Below are positions 10,651 through 21,455 of a DNA stretch of 64,000 nucleotides, piece after piece. Source of the stretch: Tamarix chinensis (taxonomy: Eukaryota; Streptophyta; Magnoliopsida; Caryophyllales; Tamaricaceae); assembly GCA_030549775.1 (NCBI GenBank), contig CM060173.1, positions 38,884,610 through 38,948,609 of the forward strand. Direction: 5' to 3'. Every line of letters starts with the position of its first letter. Position 1 is the first letter of the stretch. A program made the position numbers and the translations under genes. The notes beneath the pieces were generated by a model, which saw only the letters and a list, made by a program, of their open reading frames with translations, did no database searches and had not been told where the DNA came from.

Positions 10651-10950
10651 ATGAGTCATTAAGTAACATATCATTGTCTTATCTTTTTTCTACGTTATAA
10701 ATAATGTGAATACTATAAATAAGAAATGCTTATTAAAAATTTTAAATGCTAACCTTCATTTAATTGCAATTGTTCACCTATGAAGGGGGTCTCAAAATCG
10801 TTTGTAGAATATACTCCAATATTGTTGGATTTTAATAAATTGTTAATAGCACTGTCATTTGATCCATGAGATGTGCATATCGTATTGTTGTATGTGATTG
10901 AACTTTCCAAACTTGATCCATAGTTCATTCCACCACTAGTGAACACCAGT

Positions 10951-11329
10951 TTATAAGTACAACTTTTAGAGTTGCACGCTATGTTAAATATTTAATAAAA
11001 TTGTTAAACAAATTTAATAGTTTAAGCATTATGTGAAAAATAGTTTTAATAACTAAGATAAATAAATTACCATTTGTAATGTCACTAAGTGGAGATAACA
11101 ATATCTAAGATTGGAAGGGATTGAATATATAATTTGTAGCTGTGTTTTTTTATATGTTGTCTTCTTTATAGTTGTATTCAAATTTCCTACATACATGAAT
11201 ACATGTAATATATATATATATATAATGACTAAATTAAATGGTAATAAAATAAAGAAGAAAAATTAGTTTTTGTAACACACTATACTAACAAATGATTATA
11301 TTTGTTAGTATTGACGAAATCTACTAAAC
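10951..11329. other. AT-rich spacer between Helitron coding part and satellite
   Basis: No gene is visible. A (TA)n run lies at about 11209-11224. It may contain the Helitron 5' terminus, but no convincing TC start was recognised. Confidence 0.3.
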
Positions 11330-14300
11330 TTTCTAAATATTGTTCCTGTATTAATGTAATAATGAATAAATTTTTTAAACCACACATTATAGTTATATTA
11401 TATTTTCTACAACATATCATATGTATAGTATATTTTATTCATTGATTGCAACATGAAAATATATTAAAAATGAATGTAATTAAGTAAAATTAATACATTA
11501 GTAATATATGCTAAACTTTATGCTCAAAATACATGTTCTTAAGTTAGATACATAATTATAAACTAATTGTGGTATAGTTAGGTTCAATAATGTCAACAAA
11601 AATGTGATTAAATTTAATAATTAACATCAACAAATATAAAACAAATCTTTCATATTACTTTAATTTGCATGTTTGAATAATGAATAATAAACTAAATTAA
11701 TTATTAAATTAAAATTTAATTTCTAATTTTATATGACACTTGATATTCATTTTTTATTTTATTATATTTCTCAACATAGAAAAAAAATTCAAAATACATA
11801 TACTTAAGTTAGATAAATAATTGTAAATTAATTGAGTTATAATAATCTTTGTTAATGTTAATGTATTTGTGGTTAAAATCATCATTTAAAATAAATCAAT
11901 ATAAGAGAAAATATTCATCATATTTTAATATTCAATAATAAGGTAAAGTAAAAAATAAATTAAAGATTATTTTCCAAAATTTTATCAAACACTTTAGAGC
12001 CATTTTTGTTTTTATTATATTTCTCAACATGAACAAAATTGAAAATATGTTACTTAAGTTAAATAATCGTATAATAGTTGTGGTTTAATTAGGTTAAATA
12101 ATGCCAATATAAATGTGATTAAATTTATTATTTAACATCCAAGAATATAAAAGAAATTATATTAAAAATATTTTAATTTAGATATTTTTATTCTACTCAA
12201 ATCAATGAAAAATTTAATAACTTAAAAACTAATTTTGAATTTTTTATAGGACACTTGATAGTCATTTTTTATTTTTATTATATATTTCAACCTGAAAATC
12301 AATTCAAAATACATGAACTCAAGTGAGATAAATAATTGTAACTTAATGTGGTATAATTAAGCTTATTAATGTCAATAAAATTGTAATAAAATGCATTAAT
12401 TAATATATGAAAAAATAATTACTAATATTTTATTTTACATATTTTAATCGTTAATAATAAAGTGAAATAATTAATAACTTAATAACTAATTTTTAATTTT
12501 GTAATAGACACTTGATATTTATTTTTTATTTTATTATATTTCTCAACATGAAAAGAAATTCAAAATTCATGTACGTAAGTTAGATAAATAATTGTAAATT
12601 AATTTTGTTATAATAATATTCCATAATATAATAATAAATATGATTAAATTTAATTATTACCATCAATAATATTAAATTTAATTTATAAAATCAATAATGT
12701 TATTACATTGAATGTCATAAAAACATTTAATTGTATTTACATTTACATATTTTAGATTTCAATAATAAGTTGAAATAATTAATATCTAAAAAATATATTT
12801 TTACTTTTTTATAATACACTTAATAGTAAAATTTTATTTTATTACATTTATGAAGATGAAAAGAAATTTAAAATACATGTACTTAAGTTAGATAAATAAT
12901 TGCAAATTAATTTTTTTATAATAAGATTCCATAATATCATAATAAATATGAAGAAATTTAATTATTAACATCAGTAATATTAAATTTAATTCTTAACATC
13001 AACAATGTGATTAAATTAAATGTCATATAAAAAACCTTTAATAGTATTTACATTTACATATTTTAGATCTCAATAATAAGGTGAAATAATTATTAACTTA
13101 AAAAAAACTTTTTTAGTTTTTTATAACACACTTAATAGTCAATTTTGATTTTATTACATTAAACAAGATAAAAAGAAATTCATAATACATGTACTTAAGT
13201 TAGATAAATAATTTTAAATTAATTTTGTTATAATAAGATTCCATACTATCATAATGAATACAAATAAATTTACTTATTAACATCAGTAATATTAAATTTA
13301 ATTATTAACATCAACAATAATAAATTTAATTATTAACATCAATAATGTTATTAAATTGAATGTCACATAACAAATTCTTAATAGTATTTACATTTACATA
13401 TATTAAATTTCAATAATAAAGTGAAATAATTAATACATTAAAAATACATTTTTACTTTTTTATAACACACTTAATAGTCATTTTTTATTTTATTATATTT
13501 TTCAACGTGGAAACATATTCAAAATACATATACTTAAGTTAGATAAATAATTGTAAATTAATTGAGTTATAATAATTTTTCTTAATGTTAATGTCTTTGT
13601 GGATAAAATCATCATTTAAAATAAATCAATATAAGAGAAAACATTCATAATATTTAAATTTTCAATAATAAGGTAAATTAAATAGTAAATTAAAAATTAT
13701 TTTTCAAGTTTTTATCAAACACTTGATAGTCATTTTTTGTTTTTATTATATTTCTCAACATGGAAAAAATTGAAAATATGTTACTTAAGTAAGTTAAATA
13801 ATTGTATATTAGTTGTGGTTTAATTAGGTTCAATAATTTCAATATAAATGTGATTAAATTTATTATTTAATATCCATGAATATAAAAGAAATTCTATTAA
13901 AAATATTTTAATTTACATATTTTTATTCTTCTCAAATCAATAAAAATTTAATAACTTAAAAACTAATTTTGAATTTTTTTTATAGGACACTTGATAGTCA
14001 TTTTTTATTTTATTATAGTTTTCAACATGAAAACCAATTCAAAATACATGTACTAAAGTGAGATAAATAATTGTAAATAAATGTGGTATAATTAAGCTTA
14101 TTAAATTTAATAAAATTTCAATAAAATTCATTAATTAATATACGAAAAAGTAATAACTAATATTTTATTTTACATATTTTAATTGTTAATAATAAGGTGA
14201 AATAATTAATAACTTAAAAACTAATTTTTAATTTTGTATAACACACTTGATATTCATTTTTTTATTTTATTATATATCTCAACATGAAAAGAAATTCAAA

Positions 14301-14934
14301 ATATATGTACTTAAGTTAGATAAATAATTGTAAATTAATTTTGTTATAATATGATTCTATAATATCATAATAAACATGAAGAAATATAATTATTAACATC
14401 AGTAATATTAAATTTAATTATTATCATCAATAATGTGATTAAATTTAATGTCATATAAATTTGTTTTTTAATAGTATTTACATTTACATATTTTAGATTT
14501 CAATAATAAAGTGAAATAATTAATAACTTAAAAATACATTTTTACTTTTTTATAACACATTTATTAGTGAATTTTGATTTTCTTACATTTATCAAGATGA
14601 AAGGAAATTCATAATACATGTACTTAAGTTAGATAAATAATTGTAAATTAATTTTTTTATAATATGATTCCATAATGTAATAATCAATATGAATAGATTT
14701 AATTATTAATACCAGTTATATTAAATTTAATTATTAAAATCAATAATGTGATTAAATTGAATGTCATATAAAAAAATTTTAATAGCATTTACATTTACAT
14801 ATTTTGGATTTCAATAATAAGGTGAAATAATTAATAACTTAAAAATATATTTTTTTTCTTTTTTATAACACACTTAATAGTTAATTTTGATTTTATTACA
14901 TTTATCAGGATGAAAACAAATTCATAATATTTAT
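11330..14934. repeat. AT-rich satellite with 1.73-kb higher-order repeat
   Basis: Diverged units of about 255-350 bp recur, each holding AACACACTTRATAGTCA-like, TTTTATTATATTTCTCAAC-like and CTTAAGTTAGATAAATAAT words. Units begin near 11730, 11985, 12240, 12500, 12810, 13115, 13465, 13715, 13985, 14245, 14550 and 14865. Type-specific words repeat at a longer shift: ATTGAGTTATAATAAT at 11831 and 13561 (1730 bp), and ATGTGGTATAATTAAGCTT at 12346 and 14081 (1735 bp). Two rounds of a six-unit block are therefore present. A partial unit at about 11527 precedes them. The last unit is cut at 14934 by LTR unit E1. Confidence 0.85.
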
Positions 14935-15654
14935 TGTAACACCCCCAAAATTTACACATATTTTTTTTAAACAATACCTATAAATTAAAATCGTATATTC
15001 TAGGGATGCTACCACCACACTTAGTACCAGACCGATTCACTCCTACTGTTTCAGTACCAAATGTTAAGGCTAGGAAAACACTACATATGGCATCATTAAT
15101 AATCCAAATTTATAAATATAGAAATTAGAGTACGTATCAGTCTTTACACAATCCAAAATACGAGAGTTAGTTTTTCAGGGAAAAGAGATAACTACAATAA
15201 TAAAATTGTTTCTAAAGTGTTAATCATAAATAAAGAAAATAGGAATAATAATATCAAATGGAAAGCCGACCATATCACTCCGGGAACCAATCCATCCCAA
15301 TCATCACTCGTTCCCACCTGATGTCCCATAGACATCATTAGCATCGAAATAAGCGTCTCCTACCTACAACAGGTCAGATGGGCCTTCTGCTCATAGGAAT
15401 GAGCAGCACCTATGAAACAGGTGATCAGTACGCTACGTACTGAGTAAGGTAACCGAGCACTAAGGCTAGCATATAAAATTCACACAATCAATACATAATA
15501 ATAAAGGGGCATAGAATTCAATCATATTAGCACAAGATAAAATAAATGCTCAAGTGAAATATCATGATTCAACATAGATCGGATTATTTACTTCATCCGG
15601 CCTTTATCGAATTTATTTTCACACCATACTCTTTATCAAATCCATACGAGTAAG

Positions 15655-15995
15655 AGAACCCCACTATTTTAGCCGGTGGATCGATCACGAGGGTAACATG
15701 TCCTGCCACTATTTTAGCCGGTGGATCGGTCGTCAAGGTAACATACCCTGCCACTATTTTATGCTAGTGGATCAGTCTGGCCCTTCTCGTACGGTATTCC
15801 ACTGTAAGTCATAGTGTCTTTTACATCTTAGTAACTGTAGAGTTTGGTTTGTTGAGCTCGGGATCTGCCACTATTATAGCCAGTGGATCGGTCGCGAGGG
15901 TAACATGCCTTGCCATTATTCTAGCTGGTGGATCGATCATGAGGGAAACATTTACTGCCACAATTTTAGTCGGTGGATCGGTCTGTGCCCAGCTC
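15655..15995 (-). repeat. CCGGTGGATC minisatellite in E1
   Basis: About six imperfect copies of a 40-60-bp unit occur, based on CCACTATTTTAGCCGGTGG followed by ATCGGTC and GGGTAACATGCC. The same block lies in E2 (20205-20515), E4 (43480-43830) and E6 (50285-50840). A diverged version is in E3 (34215-34740), so it is an old part of the LTR. Confidence 0.8.
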
Positions 15996-16139
15996 AACAT
16001 CTTCCACTTTACGTAATTAATATTTTAAGTATCTTATTCAGAAGCTCATTCCAAGACATGCAAGACTGACTTCTACCATGCTTACTCTTCAACTTAGGTT
16101 AACACTCCAACCCTAGTTAACAACCACCACCATAGAGTA

Positions 16140-16480
16140 TCATGACACACCCTAACACCCATGCAAACCCTAACTCCACATAAACCCTAATCCCATGCAA
16201 AACCCTAAATCCACCATGCAACCATTAATACCACCCTATAAACCCTAATATCACCATGCAACCCTAATACCACCATGCAACCATTAATACTACTATGCAA
16301 ACCCTAATACCACTGTGAAACTATTAATACCACCATGCCCCACTACTCCATGCAAAACCCTACTACTCCATACAAAACCCTAACACCAAGAAACTCCATG
16401 CAAAAACCTAACACCATGCAACTCCATACAAAACCCTATTACCATGCAATTCCATACAAAGACCTAACACCATGCAACTC
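16140..16480 (-). repeat. Telobox-like minisatellite in E1
   Basis: Imperfect units of about 30 bp built on AAACCCTAATACCACCATGC repeat across this stretch. AAACCCTAA is the plant telobox word. Equivalent blocks lie at 27880-28220 (E2), 42590-42870 (E4, reverse orientation) and 51185-51560 (E6). Confidence 0.75.
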
Positions 16481-16964
16481 CCCATCATGCAGGTCTCAAG
16501 GCCACATCATACCATAATAATAACACATTTATATACATCATTCTCATGCCACAATTATTTACACAATACGTACCTCAATGTTGCATTCATAATAGTTGTA
16601 CAATATACACATGAAATACACAATAAATCATATCACATGGCATGCATGGCATATAAATCACATATTACACAAATGGCCTTAGCACCCCTTACCTAAAAAG
16701 TCACAGGTCTTGGATCATGCTCCTATATCTCTTGAGGGCTTTGACTGGGCTCACCTATTATGGGAAGAATACTAGAATTAGATTCCTTCCTATAAATGCT
16801 ATTAATTACTAACTTATCTTAAGACTTGGTTTTTAATTAAAATAATACTATACTAGAATTAACTATACAAAATACTACTAAAAATACTAATAATAATACT
16901 AATGTAATTTAAAACGAATGGTAATATAAAGGTTTCTACCCTTCACCCAAAAATAATGCTACTA

Positions 16965-17007
<43 letters not shown>
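16965..17007. repeat. (ATG)n microsatellite in E1
   Basis: About 14 perfect ATG/GAT repeats run directly into AAT repeats. AAT-type runs continue irregularly to about 17510 and correspond to similar runs in E2 (29125-29480), E4 (41040-41770) and E6 (52430-52860). Confidence 0.95.
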
Positions 17008-17008
<1 letters not shown>

Positions 17009-18038
17009 AATAATAATAATAATGATATTAATAATAATAAAATATTAGTAGTAATAATAATAATAATAGAAATAATAATAATAATAATAATATAAGCTTA
17101 AAATTACAAGGTGGGGCTTTCGATCCTACCTCTAAAAATGGAAGTACTATTCAATAATATTAATAATAATATTAATAACATATATTACTTATAATATTAA
17201 AAATAATAAAGATAATGATGATGATAATAATAATAATAATAATAGTAATAATAATAATAATAGTAATAAAAATACAAGCCTACGAAATCTAATTAAAACT
17301 TAAGGTCTCGCCCCTCCCTAAATAATTATAAAAATAATAAAATATTTATACTAATAATAATAATATTAATAATGATAATAAACTTATAATAATTTAAATA
17401 AATTCTTAAAATTTGAAACTAACAATTTAATTAACTAAAGAATAATCTCAACCCTCCCAACAAAATTTATCAAGAATATTACATCTAATAATAATAATAA
17501 TAATAATCGAATAACTATTTAAAATTTAGATAAAAATAGAACAAATTTAAATAAATAGAAAAGAAGGGTTGAGAGGGTCTAGAGTTTTACCTTGAGCCAG
17601 CGGAGATGGGTGGCACCAACGGTGGCTGGAAAAGAGGGATAAAAGGGGAAAAGATGAAGAAAAAGAGGGGAGGAGAAGGAAAAAAGGGAAAATGAGGTTA
17701 TGGTTCGGCGAAGGAGAATTAGTAGAAGTTTTTGGGTGGTACAGAAGGCAGTAGAAGTGGCGGATATGGTGGCGGACGGTGGCTTGAAGGTTGCGGGGTA
17801 AAATTCTTTTGCGAGATGGACAGGAAACTTCGCATGACTGTGGTGGCTCATGTGAAGAGAATCGAAGGAGATGGAGAGCTTAGATAGCTAGAGGGCGGTG
17901 CAGGGAAGAATTTGGGAGGCAGAGGTGGCGGCAAAGTTGGCTAACGGTGGTGAACGGCTCGTTTAAAGTCACGGTGGCGCACATGTTAGCTCTTAGGGTT
18001 TCGGGGATAAATGGTTTTAAAAACACCCACACCAGGGG

Positions 18039-18048
18039 TATTTATAGA
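18039..18048 (-). promoter_or_regulatory. TATA box of E1 LTR
   Basis: The minus strand reads CTATAAATACC, embedded in GC-rich sequence about 900 bp inside the LTR. Equivalent boxes stand at the same place in E2 (30203-30213), E4 (40492-40503, plus strand) and E6 (53522-53532). Their position sets the direction of these units. Confidence 0.6.
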
Positions 18049-18947
18049 GCTTAAATGGGATGGTAGGGTTTTGGAGGTTGGTAGGAGGGTATTGGATGCT
18101 AGGTTTGGGGTGGCCAGCAGCGTTAATCAACAGGCAAAAATTTTGGTCTGGTCGAACATTCGCGAAGCGAAAGAGAGAAATCGAGCGACAGATAAGGGAA
18201 AAGGATTATAGCAAGCCAATCTGCAAGTTAAGAGGGAGATAATGAGGGGAGAAACAGCCAATCAAAACCTGCGTGGTCGGCAGCGCCATTTTCGTACTTT
18301 CAAAGGCGCAGCTCAACGACGGAGGAGGAAGGAGGAAGAAGGAGGGGTGAATCGGCGCCTAGGAGAAAGAAAAGAAAAGGGGAAGAACCGCGCCGGTCGG
18401 CGCTGGTTATAAGTCTTTTAATGAAAAGCGCGTCCTAGGGAAACAAAGAACAAAACATAGTGTCTGAAGAAGAAGAAAAGAAGGAGCGGTGCTGGGACGC
18501 GGGAGAAGGAAGGGAAAGAAGAATGATTGGGCCGCGCTCCAAGCCCAATCGAGAGAAGAGAAAAAGAAAAAGAAGAAAAAAATGAAAAAGAAATAAAAGA
18601 GAGAAAAGAAAGAAAAAGGAGGAAAGAAAAAGAAAAAGGAAAATTTAAGTGGTTTGGGGTTAAATAAATTATATAGATTTTTTAGGGTATTTAGAATACA
18701 AATATTTAAATAAAATAATATTAAATCTCCTTTTTATGCTATTTTTAGAGTTTCTAAAAGTCTTTTCCTAAATTTCATTTTAATTACCAAAAAGCCCAAT
18801 TTTTCCTTAATAAAAATATTCATAAATTCTTATTAATTTTTCCTAAATAAATCCTCTCATTTTAAATAAGATAATAAATCAAATTAATTCCCTCATAAAA
18901 CCTTATTTAATTATATTTCTTAAAATAAATATTTTAGGGGCATTTCA

Positions 18948-19518
18948 TTTATTTCCATCCTTAACCAATTAATAAGCATTCACTTAGTCATCATTCATAA
19001 TTTATCATCTAATTACTTATCATCACACTTTTTGTTATCGAGCAATAGATTGTGCACCACTCTATGATCTCACATACCATAGAAGCTTATCCAAATAAGG
19101 GATATAAAATCCAAGCTGAAGCTAATCTAGAATGGACATAAGTTCAGGCTAAAGATAATCAATATGGACATAAGTCCAGGCCAAAGCTAAACACCGAGGT
19201 AATCAGACCCTTTAGTATCGATGCCCCTTAGTACATCATCTGTGTCAAGAGTAGGTAAAACATCTGAACCTCTAAGGATCCTACCTAAAGGTAAAGCCCG
19301 AATGCACCAATAAATGCCTTAAGGTAGACTAACACCTGGTAGCTAGTCGAGGATCATGTAACTCTGACCCATACACATCTCAATTGCCTTTCGATTTATA
19401 TGATCAGTACATTATTCATAAAGGGAAGTGATCACACAAGGCCCATATAACAATAAGCAAGGCATTAACATATTTCCTCCATATTAATCATTTCTATTTC
19501 CTAATTCTATGGGATTTT
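18948..19518 (-). mobile_element. X, left fragment: remnant of a long LTR unit
   Basis: Non-coding sequence lying between E1 and E2. It becomes contiguous with 31243-33231 when E2 is removed. It carries a repeated phrase around GGACATAAGTYCAGGC (about 19133-19175). The left end of X is missing: E1 sits at the junction of X and the satellite. Confidence 0.5.
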
Positions 19519-20517
19519 TGTAACACCCCAAAATTCACTAACTTTTTTTTTAAAACGGAAGCAATTAAGATAGAAACACTTAAAACCTGTTAATTCTGGG
19601 AATGTTACCACCACACTTAGTACCAGACCGGTTCTCTCCAACCGTTCCAGTACCAAGTGCTAAGGCTAAAGAAAAGATTTACGTTAAATTCAAATTAACA
19701 ATTCATAAAAGGATTCGAAAGATCATACAACAAAATCAGAGTACGAGAAATTAAGAGTTAATTACAATATCCTTGAAGTTTCAAATAACACTTGTAACTT
19801 CCAAATAGAAATACATTTAACAAGATAAAACCCGATTGGTCAAATTCCGGATTGCCTACTCACTCAAGTCAGGCCTGCCACCCCAAAATAGTCTCTGATC
19901 TTAAACCTGCACAAGAGGTCTGCTCCCCACCATCGGTGGATCATCACAGGACCCATCAACCAAGGTAGTATCAGTACGGGTCCAGTACTGAGTAAGGTGA
20001 CTTGATCACTAAGGCCAACACGCAAACACATAAATCATGTAGAACATAGAAGGGCAATTACCAATACAGTGACATAAGGTGCTTACGACCATCCAAGTAA
20101 GAGTACAAGGCCCGATTGTAGACTGGATTAATTTTTAAATTAATCTCTTATCAGAATTCATTTCACACCATACTTTTTATCAAGTCCATACGAGTACGGG
20201 AACCCCACTATTTTAGTCGGTGGATCGGTCGCAAGGGTATCATACCCTGCCACTATTTTAGCCGGTGGATCGGTCGCGAGGGTAACATACCCCGCCACTA
20301 TTATATGCCGGTGGATTGGTCTGGCCCCTTCTCGCACGGTGTTCCACTATAAGTAGATAATGTCTTCCCACTTATTATCAACATGTATAGTTTGGTTCAT
20401 TGAGCTCAGGATCCCCCACTATTTTAGCCGGTGGATCGGTCACTAGGGTAACATACCCTACCACTATTAAGCCGGTTGATCGATCTCCAGGTTACCGCAG
20501 TACCTGGCCACTATTAT

Positions 20518-21455
20518 TGAAGCGAACCCCAAGTGGAGTTCAGTAAAAATTACACAGAAAACGCAAGAACAACCGAATAGAAACAGGGATAGGGAGATCG
20601 GGACTGCCCGATCTAAATCCTCGCAACCGAGAATAACAAAGAAATGTCGGACACCGACAATAAACGACGTAAATCGTAAGAATTAAGCTAAAAGCTTTAT
20701 TTCATATGCTGAAATCGATTCGAACTAAGTTGTTCTTCTTACATAAAGATCGACGCTATTTATAGAGCAGCAGCTAGCTATGGTAGATGGAAGTCGAACG
20801 TTGAGCAACGGTCGAAAAGGTGGAGCGGGTAGAGTGAATTAAAGGTGGGTAACTCCCATTCATGGTGGTCGACGAAGAATGCGAGATTAGAGGAAGGAGA
20901 CGACTCGGGCAGGCTGCGTGAGGAGTGAATGTCGTTTTGACCGAACGGGAGTGAGGTGTTGGGACGAACGGGTTGATAAGGAAGGCAGGCGTAAAGGGCT
21001 GTTGGTGCGGGCAGGGCGTCGATGTCCAATTTATTTGGGCTGAGGGTATGGTAATTTGTTTGGGCTGAGTTTATGGTAGGATTAAGGTTGATGTAGGGGG
21101 TTTGAAGAGGGTTTAATGATGGGTTAGGCAAATCCTATTTAACTAGCTGCTTACTACCCTTATTACAAGATAAAACTAAATAAACAAAACAATGATAATA
21201 ATAATAGTAGAATTTTGCTAATTGGCGATAATGCCATTATTCTTGCTAATAATTTAAAACTTGAGTATGTCTTCTCAGCAACAGGGTCCCGTTTTTGATA
21301 GCACCGTCTTGAATCCTTTTCCCCGCTTGCTTGGCTTTGATTGTCAATTTTCTTGATTATCCTGCAAGACAATAATACAAATATAATTAATTATTTTTAA
21401 AGGATAATTGGTGATTTTCTTAGTAAGGGTACTAAGGGTATTTGGGCTTTCATCA
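20518..21455 (-). repeat. F 3' LTR
   Basis: In element direction it begins TGATGAAAGCCC and ends GGGGTTCGCTTCA. It holds a TATA box (minus strand CTATAAATAGC at 20757-20767). Its first 112 bases also carry the last codons of gag-pol. Two open frames inside it (20778-21131 and 21163-21372) recur unchanged in the other LTR and show no domain. Confidence 0.95.

Larger units (their letters stand above)
5876..10950 (-). mobile_element. Decayed autonomous Helitron (copy 1)
   Basis: Minus-strand fragments match the Helitron Rep-helicase in order: OB-like N-terminal region, Helitron N-terminal domain, HUH/Y2 Rep and PIF1-like helicase. The 3' terminus ends in CTAG followed by T, with a 15-base hairpin just upstream, as expected for plant Helitrons. 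The 5' terminus (TC) was not located. It lies beyond about 10950 and might be past the AT-rich satellite, so the right end given is approximate. Stops and shifts show that it is no longer autonomous. Confidence 0.88.
14935..18947 (-). mobile_element. E1: giant solo LTR, gypsy-type
   Basis: The 4013-bp unit starts TGTAACACCCCC on the plus strand and ends GGGGCATTTCA. It is flanked by a perfect 5-bp duplication TTTAT (14930-14934 and 18948-18952). Only one copy of each end is present, so it reads as a solo LTR formed by recombination. Its own forward direction is the minus strand, by its TATA box at 18039-18048. Layout in that direction: purine-rich U3 (18660-18480), TATA, GC-rich leader (17990-17580), AAT microsatellites, telobox-like minisatellite (16480-16140), CCGGTGGATC minisatellite (15990-15655). 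It lacks the 28-bp GGGAGAAT block of E2, E4 and E6. Confidence 0.82.

Noticed and set aside
11330..14934. Possible CRISPR-like or gene-coding array
   Set aside because: Repeats are long, diverged and contiguous without spacers, and contain no coding frame; this is a satellite in a plant genome.
20778..21372. Two open frames repeated at 26856-27450
   Set aside because: They lie in the LTRs of F, so the perfect duplication reflects the LTR pair, not a gene family; no domain.
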